Shown in pieces: positions 60,913 to 64,000 of a stretch of 64,000 bases of DNA. Both the position numbers and the translations under genes were made by a program. Source of the DNA: Stenotrophomonas panacihumi (GTDB lineage: Bacteria > Pseudomonadota > Gammaproteobacteria > Xanthomonadales > Xanthomonadaceae). Every line of letters starts with the position of its first letter. The stretch's first letter is position 1. The DNA is taken from the NCBI RefSeq assembly GCF_001431645.1, contig NZ_LLXU01000095.1, positions 1-64,000 of the forward strand. The letters run 5' to 3'. The notes beneath the pieces were generated by a model that had not been told where the DNA came from, ran no database searches, and worked only from the letters and a program-made list of their open reading frames with translations.

Positions 60913-61614
60913 ATGACCCAACCGCAGGCGATCCTCACCGATATCGAAGGCACCACCAGCAGCATTTCGTTCGTCAAGGACGTGTTGTTCCCGTATGCGC
61001 GGCGCGAGCTGCCCAAGTACGTGCGCGAGCACGGCGGCCATCCGCAGGTGCGCCACTGGCTGAACCAGGTGGCCGACGAACTCGGCGAGGAAGCGTCCGA
61101 CGACAAGCTGGTGCTGACCTTGCAGCAGTGGATCGACGAGGACCGCAAGACCACCGCGCTGAAGGCGCTGGAAGGGATGATCTGGGAAGCCGGCTATCGC
61201 GATGCCGACTTCACCGCGCACATCTACCCCGACGCCGCGCGCCTGCTGCGTGCCTGGCATGACGCCGGCATCCCGCTGTACGTGTATTCCTCCGGCTCGG
61301 TGCCGGCGCAGAAGCTGTTCTTCGCTCATAGCGACGCGGGCGACCTGACCGGCCTGATCTCCGGCTGGTTCGACACCCAGGTCGGCCCGAAGCGCGAGAG
61401 CAACAGCTACCGCAAGATCGCCGAGAGCATCGGCCTGCCGGCGCCGCAGATCCTGTTCCTGTCCGACGTGGTCGAGGAACTGGATGCGGCCGGCCGCGCC
61501 GGCATGCACACCGCCCTGCTCGACCGCCTCAGCGATTACCCGACGCCGCGCAGCGGTCTGGAAGTCGGCAAGCACCAGCGCGTGGAAGCGTTCGACCAGA
61601 TCGTCTTCGCCTGA
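60913..61614 (+). CDS. mtnC: Enolase-phosphatase E1
   Basis: MtnC is a bifunctional HAD-family enzyme that enolises and dephosphorylates 2,3-diketo-5-methylthiopentyl-1-phosphate, giving acireductone for MtnD. It has 233 aa. HAD motifs: [10 protein letters not shown] (nucleophile Asp and DxE variant typical for the E1 family), [12 protein letters not shown], and [19 protein letters not shown] site precedes the ATG. It is the third gene of the mtn operon; mtnA and mtnK or equivalents are not in the window. Confidence 0.96.
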   Translation: MTQPQAILTDIEGTTSSISFVKDVLFPYARRELPKYVREHGGHPQVRHWLNQVADELGEEASDDKLVLTLQQWIDEDRKTTALKALEGMIWEAGYRDADFTAHIYPDAARLLRAWHDAGIPLYVYSSGSVPAQKLFFAHSDAGDLTGLISGWFDTQVGPKRESNSYRKIAESIGLPAPQILFLSDVVEELDAAGRAGMHTALLDRLSDYPTPRSGLEVGKHQRVEAFDQIVFA

Positions 61615-61679
61615 GGGCGACCGGCGCCGGCGCCCCGCGTGGGCGCCGGTTCCGCGCGCCTTCCTTGCTCGCCGCCCCC

Positions 61680-62615
61680 ATGCGCCTGCTGCCGCTTCGT
61701 CACATGCTGACCTGCCTGCTCGCCCTGTCGCCCGCGCTGCTGCTGACCGGGGCGGCCGATTCGTCGGCCATCGCCCGGGACGACCTGGCGCCCGTCGATC
61801 CGCTCGACCCGCCGCAACTGGCCGCCGCGCTGGCTGCGCTCACGCCCCAGCGCCCCGGCGTGAGCGACCTCTACGTGCTGGGCTTCGCCGGCGACGGCGG
61901 CGACCCGGTGTTCCGCAACGAAGTGCTCTACCTGCGCCAGCTCTTCAGCGAACGCTTCGACAGCCGCGGCCATGCGCTGGTGCTGGTCAATGCCGGCGAC
62001 AACGTCGGCCAGGAGCGCTACGCGCCGCTGGCGACCTACGACAACCTCTACGACGGCCTGGCCCGCATCGGCGCGCTGATGGACCGCGAGGAGGACATCC
62101 TGCTGCTGTTCGCCTCCACCCACGGTACCGAGGACCACGCGCTGTACGTGGACGCCGGCCCCTTCGGCTATGACTACATCACCCCGGAAGACCTGCGCCA
62201 GGCGCTGGACGATGCGGGGATCAAGCATCGGGTGATCGTGCTGTCGGCCTGCTACTCGGGCGGCTTCATTCCGCGCCTGCGCTCGGCCGACACGCTGGTG
62301 ATCACCGCCGCGCGCGCCGACCGGCCTTCGTTCGGCTGCGGCAACACCTCCAACGCCACCTATTTCGGGCAGGCGTGGCTGATCGACGCCATGAACCAGA
62401 CCGACGATTTCGTCGAGGCCTACCGGCTGGCCAGCGGCGCGATCACCGCGCGCGAGCGGGCCGAGGGCGAGCTGCCCTCGTTGCCGCAGCTCTCGCAGGG
62501 CAAGCACATCGGCGCGACGCTGGCGCATTGGCGCGCGGGCTTGCATGCCGGTGCGGCCGTGCCCTACCCCTATCCGCCCGTGGACGCCCAGGCCGCCGCC
62601 AGCCCCTCCAGATGA
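61680..62615 (+). CDS. Peptidase C13 family (legumain-like) secreted protein
   Basis: This 311-aa exported protein starts with a signal segment (LLPLRHMLTCLLALSPALLL). The core matches caspase-fold cysteine peptidases of the C13 (legumain/GPI8-like) group found in proteobacteria: DLYVLGFAGDG strand, LLLFASTHGTEDH with the catalytic His and VIVLSACYSGGF with the catalytic Cys. Activity in the periplasm or outside is likely, with Asn/Asp-type specificity inferred from the family. It follows mtnC by 65 nt in the same direction but has no evident link to methionine salvage. The start at 61680 is by fit to the signal peptide; no good ribosome-binding site. Confidence 0.85.
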   Translation: MRLLPLRHMLTCLLALSPALLLTGAADSSAIARDDLAPVDPLDPPQLAAALAALTPQRPGVSDLYVLGFAGDGGDPVFRNEVLYLRQLFSERFDSRGHALVLVNAGDNVGQERYAPLATYDNLYDGLARIGALMDREEDILLLFASTHGTEDHALYVDAGPFGYDYITPEDLRQALDDAGIKHRVIVLSACYSGGFIPRLRSADTLVITAARADRPSFGCGNTSNATYFGQAWLIDAMNQTDDFVEAYRLASGAITARERAEGELPSLPQLSQGKHIGATLAHWRAGLHAGAAVPYPYPPVDAQAAASPSR

Positions 62616-62653
62616 GAGGAATTCGCATTCCGTCATGCCCGCGAAGGGCTCAC

Positions 62654-62768
62654 TAGAATGGCGACACCGCGCCAGCCATCGCCAGCCGCGGTTTGATCCA
62701 GCCCGCCAGCCTTCGCGCGCCCGCCAGGATCCCTTGCAGAACGCCTCCTTCGTGGAGGCGTTTTTGTT
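62654..62768 (+). ncRNA. Candidate short transcript with intrinsic terminator
   Basis: A TAGAAT -10-like box (62654-62659) is followed about 80 nt later by a strong intrinsic terminator (62740-62768) with no open frame of note between. This could define a small RNA of roughly 100 nt, or simply be the trailer of the peptidase gene plus a chance hexamer. No -35 element is evident. Confidence 0.3.
62740..62768 (+). terminator. Intrinsic terminator
   Basis: Perfect 9-bp stem AACGCCTCC / GGAGGCGTT (62740-62748 with 62754-62762), loop TTCGT, followed by TTTTTGTTTTT. It ends rightward transcription from the peptidase gene or from the candidate short RNA. Confidence 0.9.
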
Positions 62769-62809
62769 TTTGGGGCCGGCGACGGGTACCGCCCGCCACC
62801 GGCCACGCG

Positions 62810-64000
62810 TCAGTGGTTCAGCGCAAGCCGATAGGTTGTCTTGGCCGTCGCTTCGCGGTTCGGCAGCTTCGCGCGCACTTCCACGGTGTGTTCGCCCAAC
62901 GCCAGATCGGTCGGCAGCGTGCCGCGCCACAGGTGCGGGGAAGGCGTCGCCTCGGGCGAGCGGTCATCGCCGCGCAGCGCCTCGGCGAGGTCGTCGCGTG
63001 CGTTCTCGACGGTCAGGCGCGGATCGGGCAGCAGCACGCGCTTCATCGGCTTCCACTGGCCGCCATCGACGCGGAATTCCACCGGCGTGTCGTCCTGGCC
63101 CATGAACACATTGGCGTAGAAGCCCCACGCCGGATAAGCATCCTTGCGCAGCACCTTGGGCGCATGCAGGTACATCTGCGCGTCATCCGGGTCGCGCGCG
63201 GCGTGGTAGTCCAGCGCATAGGCGCCCTGGGGGCGCACGGTGAGCACCGCATAGCCGTTCGGCGTGCCATCGGACATGGTGGCATCGGGAACGCCGGCGG
63301 CGTCCTTCACCCCCGACCAGAACGCGCCGCATGCCGCGCCCACGTTGTATTCGTGCAGCGGCGCGGCACCCGTCCAGCCCTCCGCGGCGCCATGGTAGTA
63401 ATGGCGCTGGTTGTGGCTGTGGCCGCTGAGCACCAGCACGTGCGGGAACTCGCGCAGCAGCGCGAACAGGCGCGCGCGGTCCGCGTGGCGGAAGGTCTCG
63501 CGGCCCGGCTCGGCATCGAATAGCGGGATGTGCATGCCAAGCACCAGCAGGCGCTGCTTCGGCAGCGTGCGCAGGTAGTTCTCCAGGAAGACGAACTGGT
63601 CTTCGCGCAGGCCACCGGTATAGCCGGGCTTGGTGCCGGGCTTGAAGATGATGTCGTCCAGGAACACGAAACTGGCGCCCTGCTCGTTCACCGCGTAGGT
63701 GTCCGGGCCGTAGACGGCGCGCCAGCTGGTCAGCGAGGCCATGTCGTCGGCCGCGTCATAGTTCACGTCGTGGTTGCCCGGCACATGGAACCACGGCACG
63801 CCCAGCTGGGTGGTCACGCGGTTCAGGGCCGGGTACAGGCGCGGGTCGTCGCTGGACAGGTCGCCCAGCGTGGTGCCCAGGCGCGCCTGGGTCTTGCCGA
63901 GCAACGGCTGCACGATGTCCTTGTCGTAATAGCCGACATCGGCCTCGCGAACGACCTGCGGATCGGTGAATACCAGCATCTGGAATCCGTCGGCCGGCGC
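62810..64000 (-). CDS. Calcineurin-like metallophosphoesterase, 5' end beyond window
   Basis: The frame is open to the window edge, so at least 396 C-terminal residues are present and the N-terminus is missing. Metallophosphoesterase motifs are in order: FTDPQ (D-x-Q variant of motif I), LGDLSSDD, VPGNHDVNYD, GMHIPLF and SGHSHNQRHYY. The C-terminal about 130 residues form a separate beta-rich domain (PVEFRVDGGQWKPMKRVL; LGEHTVEVRAKLP), typical of secreted phosphoesterases with N- and C-terminal accessory domains. It probably acts outside the cytoplasm; the substrate is unknown. Confidence 0.9.
   Translation of the reverse strand, partial: APADGFQMLVFTDPQVVREADVGYYDKDIVQPLLGKTQARLGTTLGDLSSDDPRLYPALNRVTTQLGVPWFHVPGNHDVNYDAADDMASLTSWRAVYGPDTYAVNEQGASFVFLDDIIFKPGTKPGYTGGLREDQFVFLENYLRTLPKQRLLVLGMHIPLFDAEPGRETFRHADRARLFALLREFPHVLVLSGHSHNQRHYYHGAAEGWTGAAPLHEYNVGAACGAFWSGVKDAAGVPDATMSDGTPNGYAVLTVRPQGAYALDYHAARDPDDAQMYLHAPKVLRKDAYPAWGFYANVFMGQDDTPVEFRVDGGQWKPMKRVLLPDPRLTVENARDDLAEALRGDDRSPEATPSPHLWRGTLPTDLALGEHTVEVRAKLPNREATAKTTYRLALNH

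Overview
The window looks like a chromosomal segment of a high-GC gammaproteobacterium of the family Xanthomonadaceae (Lysobacter/Luteimonas/Pseudoxanthomonas/Xanthomonas type). The strongest evidence is a nearly complete rpf (DSF quorum-sensing) neighbourhood in the family's characteristic order: an AcnA-type aconitase (rpfA position), rpfB (fadD-like acyl-CoA ligase), rpfF (DSF synthase), rpfC (hybrid sensor), rpfG (HD-GYP regulator), lysS, prfB, and further on dapB-carA-carB-greA-rpfE-recJ. Coding density is high and strongly GC3-biased. Many gene pairs overlap by 4 nt (ATGA or GTGA).

Layout: 1-4.3 kb holds the 3' part of an RND efflux adaptor gene and its inner-membrane pump. 4.3-5.0 kb is non-coding and rich in inverted repeats. 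5.0-17.4 kb is the rpf block. RpfF makes the DSF signal, RpfC senses it and phosphorylates RpfG, whose HD-GYP domain degrades c-di-GMP. rpfF and rpfC are tail to tail, and prfB carries the classical RF2 autoregulatory +1 frameshift. 17.6-25.7 kb is a lineage-variable signalling stretch: a receiver-HTH protein with a degenerate phosphorylation site, aquaporin Z with a possible coupled micro-ORF, an EvgA/EvgS (BvgA/BvgS)-like two-component pair, a protein of unknown function and a class-I glutamine-amidotransferase-like protein that has lost its catalytic cysteine. 25.7-36.4 kb has a DUF481 barrel, then leftward recJ, rpfE, greA, carB and carA, then dapB, a MOSC protein and a small secreted protein.

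36.5-50.5 kb is core metabolism and signalling: an SDR reductase, feoA-feoB plus a Cys-rich micro-membrane protein behind a candidate Fur box, a leucine-catabolic pair (enoyl-CoA hydratase/HMG-CoA lyase) overlapping a PAS-GGDEF-EAL protein, a second SDR, efpL (yeiP), a DUF4105 protein with an added HExxH motif coupled to a DUF2388 protein, and a divergent pair of a D-2-hydroxyglutarate-dehydrogenase-like flavoenzyme and serA.

50.5-55.85 kb is a lower-GC accessory segment. It is bracketed by a 14-bp direct repeat, starts with an IS3-type orfA remnant and ends at a 3' half-tRNA with its terminator. It carries unfamiliar genes: a HEPN-like protein, a PD-(D/E)xK-like protein, a frameshifted membrane protein resembling Abi-type proteins, a four-helix membrane protein and a small orphan. 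55.87-64 kb returns to core genes: a NUDIX hydrolase, two tandem APC amino-acid permeases, the mtnB-mtnD-mtnC methionine-salvage operon, a C13 (legumain-like) peptidase and the 3' part of a calcineurin-like phosphoesterase gene cut by the window end. No rRNA, complete tRNA or CRISPR array was seen. All family names come from reading the sequence; no database search was run.
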